A stretch of DNA of 64,000 nucleotides, taken from Onchidella celtica. Taxonomy: Eukaryota > Mollusca > Gastropoda > Systellommatophora > Onchidiidae. Below the pieces are notes generated by a model. That model saw only the letters and a list, made by a program, of their open reading frames with translations. It had not been told where the DNA came from and searched no databases. Shown here in pieces: positions 54,401 to 64,000 of the stretch. Each line of letters opens with the position of its first letter. Position 1 is the stretch's first letter. The stretch lies in the NCBI GenBank assembly GCA_963931925.1, contig OZ007583.1, positions 15,694,548-15,758,547 of the forward strand, written 5' to 3'. The position numbers were made by a program, and so were the translations under genes.

Positions 54401-55957
54401 CTAGGCTCGACTAAGGTAGTCGGCGATATGATTGCTGGTTCCTGGAATTGGTTGAATAACGAAGGTGTACGGCTGTAAAGCCAATGCCCATCTAGACAAG
54501 CGTGGGCTGGACGAACGATTCTTCGACAAAAATGTCAGTGGCTTGTGGTCTGTCTGGATACAAAATTCTCGTCCCATGAGATAACGTCCTAGTTTCTGGA
54601 CGGACCAGACAATGGCAAGACACTCACGCTCTATCACAGAATACTTTCTTTCTCTCTGCAATAACTTCCTACTGACATAACATACAGGATGGAGACATTC
54701 GTTCTTCTCCTGTAGAAGACAAGCGCCGACACCAGAGTCCGACGCATCCGTTCTGAGGATAAAATTAGATCGAAAATCGGGTAATATCAGAATGGGTGAC
54801 GATGATAATGCTGTCACCAAATTATCAAATGCTGTCTGACATTCAGACGTCCACTGGACCTTATCGGGTTGTCCCTTCTTAGTAAGGTCAGTAAGAGAAG
54901 ATGACAAGGAGGAAAAATTTGGAATAAACTTTCTGTAATAATTTAAAATTCCCACTAAGCTTCTGACTTGTTTCTTTGTTTTTGGGATTTGCAACCCTAC
55001 TAACTTGTCAATTTTTGTTTCTTCAGGTCTCTGAACACCTCTACCCACAATATGTCCTAAGAATACTATCTCTGGACATGCCAAATCCATCTTTGCGGGT
55101 TTAGCCGTTAACCCAAAATGACGTAATCGTTGAAAAATTACTGTTAGTGTCTGAATATGATCAGACCATGTCGACGTATGACATGCTATATCGTCAAAGA
55201 ATGACACGACATTAGGTATGTCCTTCAACACTAATCTCATTAACCGTGCAAACGTCGCTGGTGCGTTTACCAACCCAAATGGCATGACCTTAAATTGGAA
55301 TAATCCAATGGGCGTTTGGAACGCCGTGTATTGTTTAGACTCCTCAGTAAGCGGGATTTCCCAATACCCTTTCGTCAAATCTATCTTGGAAAACCACGTG
55401 GACCCGGCCAATGAAGCTATTAATTCCTCCTGAAACGGAATAGGCTCCCTATCGCCTACCGTTATAGTGTTCAATCTTCGAAAATCAATACAGAACCGCA
55501 CCGATCCATCAAGTTTTTTCACGAGGACGATGGGTGATGAATACGGCGATGTTGATGGTTCTATCACATCTAACTTCAACATTGACTCAACTTCCTTTAT
55601 GACTCTATCCCTCGAAGAAAAAGGCAACGGATACGGTCTAAGAAATACTGGCCTATCCGAAGTCAACTTTATTTGGTGCTGGATCACCGTAGTGCGACCC
55701 GGCAAATCCGTAACAACATCCGGAAATGACGCTAACAGGGTCTCAAGTTCCCTACTCCTTGAACTCGTAAGGTCAGGGTTAATTTTTACGTCCCTGTAAC
55801 CTTGTGTCGGAGTTAACTCCGGCAATTGAATTTGTAACTCCTCCTGCGCCTCGGTGTCGCTTACGTCACAGTCCAACTGGTCTACGACCCCCGTACAAGC
55901 GATAGAGAAGACAGTCTCCTCTGGTCTTGTCTGTGCACACAGATACTGTGGTCTCTC
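54401..55957 (-). CDS. Element C surviving RT-RNase H block
   Basis: The segment between the premature stop at 55958-55960 and the natural stop stays open for over 500 codons. It keeps an RT with the FFDD active-site box, the GLVNAPATFARLM stretch, and RNase H motifs TDAS, ECLAIVW, TDHKPL and ADYLSR. Nearly identical to the same region of element A. With no start codon context of its own, it is unlikely to be translated independently. Listed because the open block is large and could be mistaken for a gene. Confidence 0.85.
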   Translation of the reverse strand, partial: ERPQYLCAQTRPEETVFSIACTGVVDQLDCDVSDTEAQEELQIQLPELTPTQGYRDVKINPDLTSSRSRELETLLASFPDVVTDLPGRTTVIQHQIKLTSDRPVFLRPYPLPFSSRDRVIKEVESMLKLDVIEPSTSPYSSPIVLVKKLDGSVRFCIDFRRLNTITVGDREPIPFQEELIASLAGSTWFSKIDLTKGYWEIPLTEESKQYTAFQTPIGLFQFKVMPFGLVNAPATFARLMRLVLKDIPNVVSFFDDIACHTSTWSDHIQTLTVIFQRLRHFGLTAKPAKMDLACPEIVFLGHIVGRGVQRPEETKIDKLVGLQIPKTKKQVRSLVGILNYYRKFIPNFSSLSSSLTDLTKKGQPDKVQWTSECQTAFDNLVTALSSSPILILPDFRSNFILRTDASDSGVGACLLQEKNECLHPVCYVSRKLLQRERKYSVIERECLAIVWSVQKLGRYLMGREFCIQTDHKPLTFLSKNRSSSPRLSRWALALQPYTFVIQPIPGTSNHIADYLSRA

Positions 55958-56353
55958 TTAAAATCTCTGTAGCATATTAACATGGAAAACCTTACTCGCT
56001 CCATCAATGTGGATAGCGTAATCTACCTTTGAAACAACTCGCTCAATAACATAAGGACCTTTCCATGTCATCAATAACTTATTATGGTCCGTAGGTAACA
56101 ACAACAGAACCTTGTCTCCTGGCTTAAAAATTCTCAGTTTGGAACCTCTATCTTTATAGTCTTTTGCTCTTTTCGAAGCGATACCAGACGCTTCTTCTGC
56201 TATAGTGCGCGCTGCAGATAGTCTTTCTCTTAAATCAACAAGGTACTGAAACCTTTTTAAACGGTTCCGAAACCGTGGGGATCTTTTGAAGAGGAGCCTG
56301 GGGTGAACGACCCTTATGCGTCGTCTTTTGGCACGCACTGCACGTCTTACAAT

Positions 56354-56554
56354 ATAAACGTACATCTCTGTATACTGACGGCCAATAAAAATCTTTCAGA
56401 ACTCTCTGCTTGGTTCTAGTACTTCCCATATGACCCGCTAATGGAACATCATGGGCCAGACGCAATACTGTAGCAATTAACGACCGTGGCACGACGACTT
56501 GCTTTTCAACGGAAGCCGCTGTGACGTACATACGGAACAGAATGCCCCCCTGGA
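56354..56554 (-). other. Diverged patch inside element C integrase region
   Basis: Compared with element A (about 25334-25543), this 200-bp interval has many substitutions (very roughly one in five bases by eye), while sequence on both sides is nearly identical. The frame is retained and most changes are conservative or synonymous. Confidence 0.8.
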
Positions 56555-58506
56555 CAAAAAAAGAAGATGACCCGTTCTTATATCTCCTCGTTTTCTCGGT
56601 TCGCGCTTCCCAAAAACATGGGTTTAATGATGGGTCCTCCCTTTGTAATCTCGCCAAGCGCTCTGGCGTGATATCTAGGTTGACCGCTGGCGTAGCCAAA
56701 GGTCTAATCTTATCTTTATCCGCTACCCGTCGACGTGTTTCGACCGCGGCGCAAAAGTCAATACCTTTTGATTGCGACCATGCTTGCACGTTCTCATCGG
56801 AAGGGGAAATCACCCGTGATACATTCCCAATGATGAGCTGGGCGCCTGGAAAACAACCAACGACTGCTTCGACTTCCCCGCTAAGGAAAGGTGTATCTAT
56901 CATTATTCTTGCCATGGGTAATTTCTCAATGGCCCCCGAAAATTGGATGCACGGGACAGTCTCACCTGTAAGCTGTGAATCCCGAATGCAATCCCTATGC
57001 ACTCCCACAACGGTAGATCCTGTATCTCGTAAAACCGAGACCGGTTCGTCCCCAACAAACCCCGGATAAACCCTAAGACCACCTCCTGTATGACATGAAT
57101 TTATAACGGGGATCTTTCTCCCACAAGGTAAAACACCGGAAGATAATAACTTCTCACAACTGGGACACTTAGAATACTGTCCGCCTCCGTTGTCCGATGT
57201 AACACACGCGGCCGCATGATGAAATTTATTTGGGGAGCCTGGACTGGAGCTACTGTCCACGTTCGCCGCTATCCTACCTGCAGGGCAGTTCACGCTGATG
57301 TGATGCTCTTCCGCAGTTCCAACACTTCGCGGCCCTACACTCGCGCGAAAAGTGACCCACGCGTCCGCAAGTCCAACACTCCGCTCCCTGTGCTGCTCTA
57401 GGCCTGGGTCCCCGTGACCCCTCGCGACCGGAACTAGAGTCCCTATGCCGTCGGTCATCGGCAAAGGTCACAAGTCGGCCCCGGCCATTACCGCGACCTA
57501 GCCCTCCTGCTCGGTCAAACTTACCGGATCCATATGCCGGTGATTGGTGATAGCCCCTACGCTGCCCCTGGGCTTGCCCACTATAGGCACCACGCTGACG
57601 CGACCTGTCCCTAAGTCCTGCCGGCGACCCCTCGACAACGGCGACGTAGCCAGCATCTTGGACGTACGCCCTGGCGACTGGTTTGGACGGATGCGCCGTA
57701 CGGTATGCCTCCGCCAACTTAGACGCCTCCTGCACCGTCGCGGGTTCGTTCTCTTTCAGGAAAGCCACCAGATCTTTGTGGCACGACGCGTACAGCTGGT
57801 CACGGATCATTAGGTCTTTCAGTTTAGCGAAATCCGTGCCCACATGCGCCAAGTCTACCCAGTTCGCGAAATACTCCGTTAGTCTCGCGACGAAAGCAGC
57901 AAAGTCCTCCCTGGTATCTGCACGTGCCCGTCTAAACTGCTCCCGGAAATATTCCTCGGTACGCGCAAATCGGCGAAGCAGCAAAGCCTTCAGCTTATCG
58001 TAGTCTTGCACGTCTTCGCGCTGTAGCTCTTTAAAGTAGGTTAACGCTCGCCCCTGCAATAGCGATGCCAGGTACGTGGCCCATAATTCCTTATTTTCCC
58101 CCCATTGCAATTGTGCGTTCAGTTCGAACCTGTAAAGGAAGGCGTCTATGTCGTCCTTCCGGTCGTCGAACGTAGGGAGCTTAATCCTAACGCCACCTTT
58201 ATTGGGTACCTGCCGCTCAACTGTTTCTGTTGGGGCGTTCTTTTTGATTTCCAACTCGGCGATCTTTACTTGCGCCTCTATCTCCTTTAACTTTAACTCC
58301 CTCTCCTGCTCCCGTTCCTTAGCCTCTCTTTCCTGTTGCTTAAACTCCCTTTCCTCCTCCTGAGCCTTAGCCTCCTTTTCTCGCTCTCTATCCTTAGCAC
58401 GCTCGTCGCGCAAATCCGCCTGCTGTTCTTTAATCCAGCCGCGTAGCTCCTCTCCCTCCAGGCCAAGTTCCTTACCCAACTTCATTAGTTGTTGGAGTTC
58501 CGCCAT

Positions 58507-59450
58507 TTCACAGATTTATCGTTATGGTATCTATACTATGAAAACAGCTACCCTGTCGGTATGATCACTAGCAACACGACCAGAGACCTGAGATCACACC
58601 AGGTATAACAATACCCAATTGTCTCAAATACAATTCAGAAATTTACGTACTTCCTAACTAATTCTATATTTATAAAATGTATTGCCCTATTAATAATAAA
58701 AAAGAGTAGAAAAGACAATAATAAGGAAATTCAGTAGAAGGACCACAAGTACGTCAAGGACAACGAACCAGACTAGGACAAAGCTTCTACAAAAAAAAAC
58801 TATAATGGAAAAAAGAATGCAACCTAACTACGCCGATTACACAACAAGGTACGAACAAGAACAGAGTCTGAAAAAAAAGAACGTATCTACAGAAAGGTAA
58901 GAGAGGGACAAGAGAGACGTCTTCCTAAAACAACGAGGAAGATGGAACGGCACAATCTAAACAAAAATACAGGTCCCTATAGAACTGTTCACTGTGATGA
59001 ACGAAGTTCCAAATTTAGCCCACCTCCCGAAGAGGACAAACTACGCTCACCACAGCAAACCCGCGCCACCGCCCGTATAATCAATTACGACAAAAACAGC
59101 AAAAACAGGGAAACAGACAGATGAAAAGACAGCCCTCAATCCAGGGTACAAAATTTCAGTTTCACTTAACTTTCAGCCTTATGAGTTTAAGTCCTCGACC
59201 TAATCGGAGCTCTGGCTACTTGTCTCCTCAGGCTGCACGCACACACTCTGGAAAGTTTAAATACACATTAATACCTATTCATAGCAATACATGCATCAAT
59301 ACATATTATTATTCATAAACATACATAAATCATATCATCATGAAATTTCCATTCATCCCACGAACAAAGACAACAGCACGAATTCCTAGCACAACAGAAA
59401 AACAACTAGATATAATGACTACACAATGTCAAAATGACCACAGGTAAGCA
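58507..59450 (-). other. Element C 5' leader
   Basis: About 940 bp, A-rich on the plus strand, collinear with the leader of element A, with small indels and one more diverged part near 59150-59215. No coding capacity. Confidence 0.8.
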
Positions 59451-59487
59451 GGACGAGCCCCCAGTGTCACAACGGACGAGCCCCCAG
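59451..59487 (-). promoter_or_regulatory. Primer-binding site of element C, tandemly duplicated
   Basis: GGACGAGCCCCCA (the reverse of the tRNA-Pro-type site) occurs at 59451-59463 and again at 59474-59486. The first copy is followed by GTGTCACAA, the LTR edge, so a 23-bp unit comprising LTR end plus primer site is repeated. Confidence 0.9.
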
Positions 59488-60603
59488 TGTCACAAATCCC
59501 AGACTGGGAGATGTAATAGTTTATGACAGGACGACAATCACGAACAAACAAGTTTAACACTTAACAAAACAACCCATCAGACTCACACATTTATTAAACA
59601 TAATTATACATATAATAGCGCAATTACATATATTATATTATTGAAATGACTGCCGTACAACGGCCTTATTCTCACACACACGCTCCCTCGGATCCACAAT
59701 CCGGTAGTTACTCCTAAAGGCACTTCGGCCTCAGCCTCTCCCCTCAGGGTCTTAATAATACATTAATGATTCACTGGCACCGCAGTCTCTCAACATCACC
59801 CTCCTATTGCCATACAACTTATCAGTTCACTTGCCCATCATCATGGCAATAATATAGTATCTCATTCACTCTCATATCTACGTCCCTGTCCGTGGCCCGA
59901 CTGCCACGACTTTATGTGCCTCTACTGTCCTGCACTGACAGCCTCACTTCTGGCCTATGTGTGGCCTCCGGCCCTATGCTGGCCTATCCCCTGTGCTCAT
60001 CGAGGTGGCTCTGCGGCCCGTCCCCGACACCTACAAGAATAACATTACATTGGTATAATACCCTACCATTTCTATTCACTCCACCTCTCCTTACAACCCA
60101 TGAAACGTACACACACTAGTTCACCTTCCACTCACCACACATCTTACGGTAACACACCTCCATCGGAGTACACACTACTCACTCGCGCTACAAATCCATG
60201 AACTCACTTTCATCTATCGCTCGTGGCGCACATTGCCATATCCAATATCAAGGACTTCCACATTCCTCACATATACTTATTCACATCATGGTAATAGACG
60301 AATATAATATAATACATCAATCATAATAATCAATCAACGTTCTACATACCAGTCATAACTGGAAAGACTCTCACTAGTCTTCTCGACTGCTTCCCTTTAT
60401 GTCTGCCCGATGGGCTATTATTCACAGATCCGCTCCCTAGGGCCTTCTAACTTGCAGTGATAGTTATACAGCGCTTTCGCCTCATTCAGACACCGCCCCA
60501 CTACTCACAACAGCACGCTTAACTTGCTGTCTACTGTGAGCCTTTCTTACTCTACACCCGCTCTGTAGCAATCCCCTTAATTGCACTCACTCCACTCGTG
60601 ACA
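59488..60603 (-). repeat. Element C 5' LTR
   Basis: 1116 bp, TGTCAC...GTGACA. AATAAA on the minus strand near the leader side, as in A. Followed by the right copy of the AACAT duplication. Confidence 0.95.
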
Positions 60604-60608
60604 AACAT

Positions 60609-62810
60609 TTGTCAACACGTCAACAATAGACACTTAAATAATATTTGTAGACATTGTCATATGTTGACCCTACTACGTGAATCAAATAGGGATTTTTCTG
60701 TAGAGATAGCAAGGGTTAGCTCAACAACTATCCTTTCTTTTAGATGACAAAAAGGAATATTTAGGATGGAATATAGTTCAAGTTGACACATTGCCTTGGA
60801 AGACGGCATTACAAATGATATCCTTCGCCAGCAGAGGAGTAAAACAGGATAAAAGCCAATATTCCAAATCCAAGGACAGCTATATCATGTCTGTGGCTCT
60901 CCTTCCACACACGAATGAAATACCACATTTTGTACACGTATACTTGACAATCCCATAGGAATTGCTGTCTACACGAATGTCAATTGTGGATAGACTAAAT
61001 GATGCTGAAGTGGTCAAACAAATTAGAAGGTTTATATCAGCACACAATAATAATTATGTCCAAGATGTTAGAAGTACCACTGACTTACGTGCAAACAGGG
61101 GCGAAGCGTGACCCTCTGCAGAGGGTAATCAGAGTTTCAACTAGTAAGATCCTTATAATAGGACGTATCGCTTCGTTATATTTACATAATTAATAAATGC
61201 AAGGACTAAAACAATGAAATGGGTGCAAGGCGCTGCAAAATCTAAAGAGCGGACTATTCTTGTCAACAGGACAGGAATGCATCAATTTACAAGCCAAACT
61301 AATCTGAAAATACCATTCATTCATACTAACAGACTTATAGACTCATATTTTTCATCCATTTTTTAAAATATAATTTGAACGGCAAGTTTTCATTGTCATA
61401 TCCATAGCCAGAGATTTTATTATTCTACCATCTCATAAAGTTTCTCGAAAAAGACCCATTAATATTAAAAGGCAGAAAGTGCTTAACTGGCATCTTTGTG
61501 ACACAACAATGTGTAGCGATCTCGGAGAAGTGGCTATCTGCCGCTGCGGTATGGGTTCGAGCGACCTATCAAGTGAATTGATGTTCATAGTACGTTCTAC
61601 TGATTTTGATCATAGTTATATCTAGATCTAAACTATACATTATTATGCTTTGATAGCTCTTGCTGTGCGGAGAGTAAATTATTCTTAGATTACCTCAAAC
61701 AAACAAACAAAAAGCCACACAAACTCTTTCACTCTACTCTTTACCTTTCGATTGGGATGAAAACGACGCATAGTGAAAAACCTGCACAGGTACGTAAAAT
61801 CGGGTCAAACTTTGATTATGATCCTATTTTTTTCCCCCACTATTTTGCTGTCTGCGGCGCCACTTCGGCGAATACAGGCTATGCTCAAGCTAGCTTCTGG
61901 GTGTAGTCAAGTCTTCTTCGTCTTTGTTAATCACTGATTTTGGACCAGTTCATATGGTGTAGGTCCCTACAAAGATGTTTTTCGATGAGGGGTGTTAGAC
62001 TATAACAACAAACCCAAAATAGCGAGGTAGAACAGAATGCTGAACTGACTAAAATAATGGACTTGGAGTTGGGCTCGATCTGAAAAGCGTAGTAATTCTA
62101 CAATTAATATTCGAAGGGTAATCACTGATTATTTGATTATGAGGAAGCCTCGCCCCTGCGTGCAGAGCAACATGACATTTCAGAGGTGTTCTCAACTTTA
62201 TGTGAGAGTCAGCGACCAGCTTTTGAGTATGAGACATAATTTAAAATTTGTTTTCTTTTTCGTTTACAATTTTACAGTGAAAAACTGTGTCATTTCATAG
62301 TTACACTCCTTGTAACACAACCTCATTGCAACACACGGTGTACGGGATATTTTCAGCCTGGCCATAAATGTTGATAATAATTATGAAAACATCAATGGGG
62401 TAGAAAAAAAAATCAAATTCTGAACTGTGGTGTTTGGTGCTTTCCTTTAATTTCTAGAAGAAAGGTATTGGAGATTGTCAAGGTTAATGTTATAATTGTC
62501 GTGCTGGGTCACGACTTGCAAGTACTTGAGTTTTCACGGTCTCGTTGATTATAACCAGCGTAATTTTGTCCTTGAACTGTTCTCGTGAACAGTTTGTTTT
62601 TGAAACACTTTTTCTTAGAGATGGAAAGAAAGTGGGGCGAGATAGAATAAATGGATAAGTTAGGAGTGACAGTGCAATTCTCGACCCCGTGATTTTGATG
62701 AACACTTACAAGGGAAGAGAAGGGGTGAATAAGGATAGATAGTTTAAGACGCTTAGTCGCGTTCAGAAATTCGTACATAAAATGTAGAAAGCACGAGGGT
62801 TTAAAGATTT
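60609..62810. other. Intergenic; no gene seen
   Basis: AT-rich unique-looking sequence without recognised repeats, tRNA-like segments or convincing frames on either strand. Confidence 0.5.
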
Positions 62811-64000
62811 CAGTAATGGTTTTGACATTTTAATTTGACCTTGTCTGTTTTTAGTACAAGGCCGTGACCAACTCCCACGTAGAATCTATTAATACTGCGA
62901 GCTGAGCTCGCATGGATGCACCAATCAAATCTAGGCATTTGGACGGTAATTTGCAGGTGGCTGCACAGTATAAAAGCGTAGCCATACCTATGTTCATTAC
63001 TCCATACAGAAAATTCCAATCTGTGCAGGCGTCGGCACGATTCTGCCTGAAGAATCATAAAACTGTTGATTCATGTCTAGTCCATTATAGGCATTGAGAT
63101 GAAGCCATATGCTTGAATGAGATATGCCCACTGCTATTGTCTGCTGTTCCCTGGTTTTCCTTACCAGGGACCAAGTGTAAGTGTTTGTCCTTTGATGATT
63201 CAACAATGAACGAGGAGCTGAACATAATTTATCCAGTAGGACAGGATTGCCGCATATGCTAGGAGTGCTACCCAAGAATGCAAGACAAAGAATTATATTG
63301 ACTTGCAACGAGTATGAATGTTTGGCATACACCTCTGTGAATTGGGATTGATTTGTCTGGATGAGGCTGGGGATTGCCAGCCCATCCTAGAGTAGATCCA
63401 ATAGACTTAACTACGTCAGTTTATATTGACGAGCTTGATCCATTATAAGCGGTAGGCACAAATAGCTGAGAGGACATCGTCGCCAGAGACATTAGTAGAT
63501 TGCTTGATAGATAGTAGGCAGACTATATCTGAGAGATATATAACTAGTACTTAAATTGTCAGTGAGTCAGAATGATCTTAATCTTATAGGAATCTAGAGG
63601 AGACTTCTAGTGACATATTATTGAATTTTCATTTGATGCTGCTGATGTTGTCTTTTAGTATGTAAGAGATCTAGACAAAATTGTTAGGAAATTTAATGTA
63701 ATTAAATTTGTGGCCCTGCAGGTCTGTTTATGAAACTTATTCAGATTGTTCTTAGTGTGTGGCATGGTACGAAAGAGTAAATAATAAATACCTCTCGATT
63801 TAAAATGCAGTCATAATACATAGGTATGGCTACGCTTTTATACTGTGCAGCCACCTGCAAATTACCGTCCAAATGCCTAGATTTGATTGGTGCATCCATG
63901 CGAGCTCAGCTCGCAGTATTAATAGATTCTACGTGGGAGTTGGTCACGGCCTTGTACTAAAAACAGACAAGGTCAAATTAAAATGTCAAAACCATTACTG
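62811..64000. mobile_element. Long inverted-repeat (foldback) structure, cut by window end
   Basis: 62811-62992 is the exact reverse complement of 63819-64000: 182 bp with no mismatch seen. An 826-bp spacer lies between the arms. Each arm holds a short perfect palindrome, TGCGAGCTGAGCTCGCA, and a TATA-like AGTATAAAAGCG that in both arms points into the spacer. The right arm stops only because the window ends, so true arm length is unknown. Candidates are a foldback or TIR DNA transposon, or an inverted segmental duplication. Confidence 0.75.
62997..63332 (-). CDS. Small frame in the spacer of the inverted repeat
   Basis: A 111-codon minus-strand frame from 63332 lies between the two arms. 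Its N-terminus has a hydrophobic stretch (LQVNIILCLAFLGSTPSICG) that could pass for a signal peptide. The TATA-like motif of the right arm points towards it, but about 490 bp separate them. No recognisable domain and no splice evidence. It may be chance. Confidence 0.15.
   Translation of the reverse strand: MYAKHSYSLQVNIILCLAFLGSTPSICGNPVLLDKLCSAPRSLLNHQRTNTYTWSLVRKTREQQTIAVGISHSSIWLHLNAYNGLDMNQQFYDSSGRIVPTPAQIGIFCME

Larger units (their letters stand above)
54401..58506 (-). pseudogene. gag-pol: Element C Gag-Pol, broken in three places
   Basis: Reads as element A with the same domain order. The N-terminal coiled coil starts with the Met at 58506 and lacks A's nonsense codon, but is shorter by several heptad-like units. 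Gag and the first CCHC knuckle are open to about 57305, where a 2-bp loss relative to A shifts the frame within the second knuckle. Protease (DTG) and the integrase zinc-binding segment are open from about 57303 to 56252. There a deletion of about 530 bp relative to A removes catalytic D, D and E and shifts frame again. The GPY segment is open to a TAA at 55958-55960. RT and RNase H then read open to 54401. Confidence 0.93.
52929..60603 (-). mobile_element. LTR retrotransposon C, same family as A, defective
   Basis: 7675 bp with two 1116-bp LTRs that differ at about five sites by eye. Flanked by a perfect 5-bp duplication AACAT (52924-52928 and 60604-60608). Internal order as in element A. 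Three coding lesions are visible: a 2-bp deletion between the CCHC knuckles, a roughly 530-bp deletion that removes the integrase catalytic core, and a stop between integrase and RT. The LTR end plus primer site is duplicated in tandem at 59451-59495. The LTR is 123 bp shorter than that of A. Confidence 0.95.

Overview
This is a repeat-dominated stretch of animal nuclear DNA. I find no bacterial, viral-genome or organellar gene organisation. The mix is a tRNA-headed SINE family with a conserved 3' domain, several families of short interspersed and foldback elements, long microsatellites and large Ty3/gypsy-type LTR retrotransposons. It best fits an invertebrate, and I would guess a lophotrochozoan such as a mollusc. 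That taxonomic guess is inference from texture, not from a diagnostic gene. No host gene is certain; two candidate exons (44791-45681 and 48083-48173, both +) are offered with low confidence.

Layout. 1-21 kb: intergenic DNA with SINE copies, four families of dispersed repeats, two broken C-terminal pieces of non-LTR retrotransposon ORFs (10.9-11.3 kb and 14.4-14.9 kb, both -), a MITE-like pair and microsatellites. 21267-29711: LTR element A (-), inserted in a G-run. 30599-37325: LTR element B (-), structurally intact, with a 5-bp target duplication. 37-47 kb: more dispersed and foldback repeats, a minisatellite, a candidate exon and long CATT and GTT arrays. 47557-48049: a hAT-type MITE with a perfect 8-bp duplication, just upstream of a candidate first exon. 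48.2-51.2 kb: a GATCTA array followed by a degenerate tandem satellite that is interrupted by another MITE. 51338-52488: a solo LTR of the A/C family. 52929-60603: LTR element C (-), same family as A but with three coding lesions. 62811-64000: a perfect 182-bp inverted repeat that reaches the window edge.

The main result is the domain order of the LTR elements. Sequence motifs identify them as Ty3/gypsy-like, but integrase lies upstream of reverse transcriptase (Gag-protease-integrase-RT-RNase H), which is the Ty1/copia order. In published work this arrangement in a gypsy-type element marks the Gmr1-like group. Two distinct lineages occur here: A/C, with 1.1-1.24 kb LTRs, and B, with 623-bp LTRs. 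Both have a single long Gag-Pol frame, no env, a primer-binding site matching the 3' end of tRNA-Pro, and a Gag region reminiscent of the SCAN domain. Paired LTRs differ at about 2, 2 and 5 sites (A, B, C by eye), so all three insertions are young. Element C also carries a roughly 200-bp patch that is far more diverged from A than the rest, which points to recombination between subfamilies.
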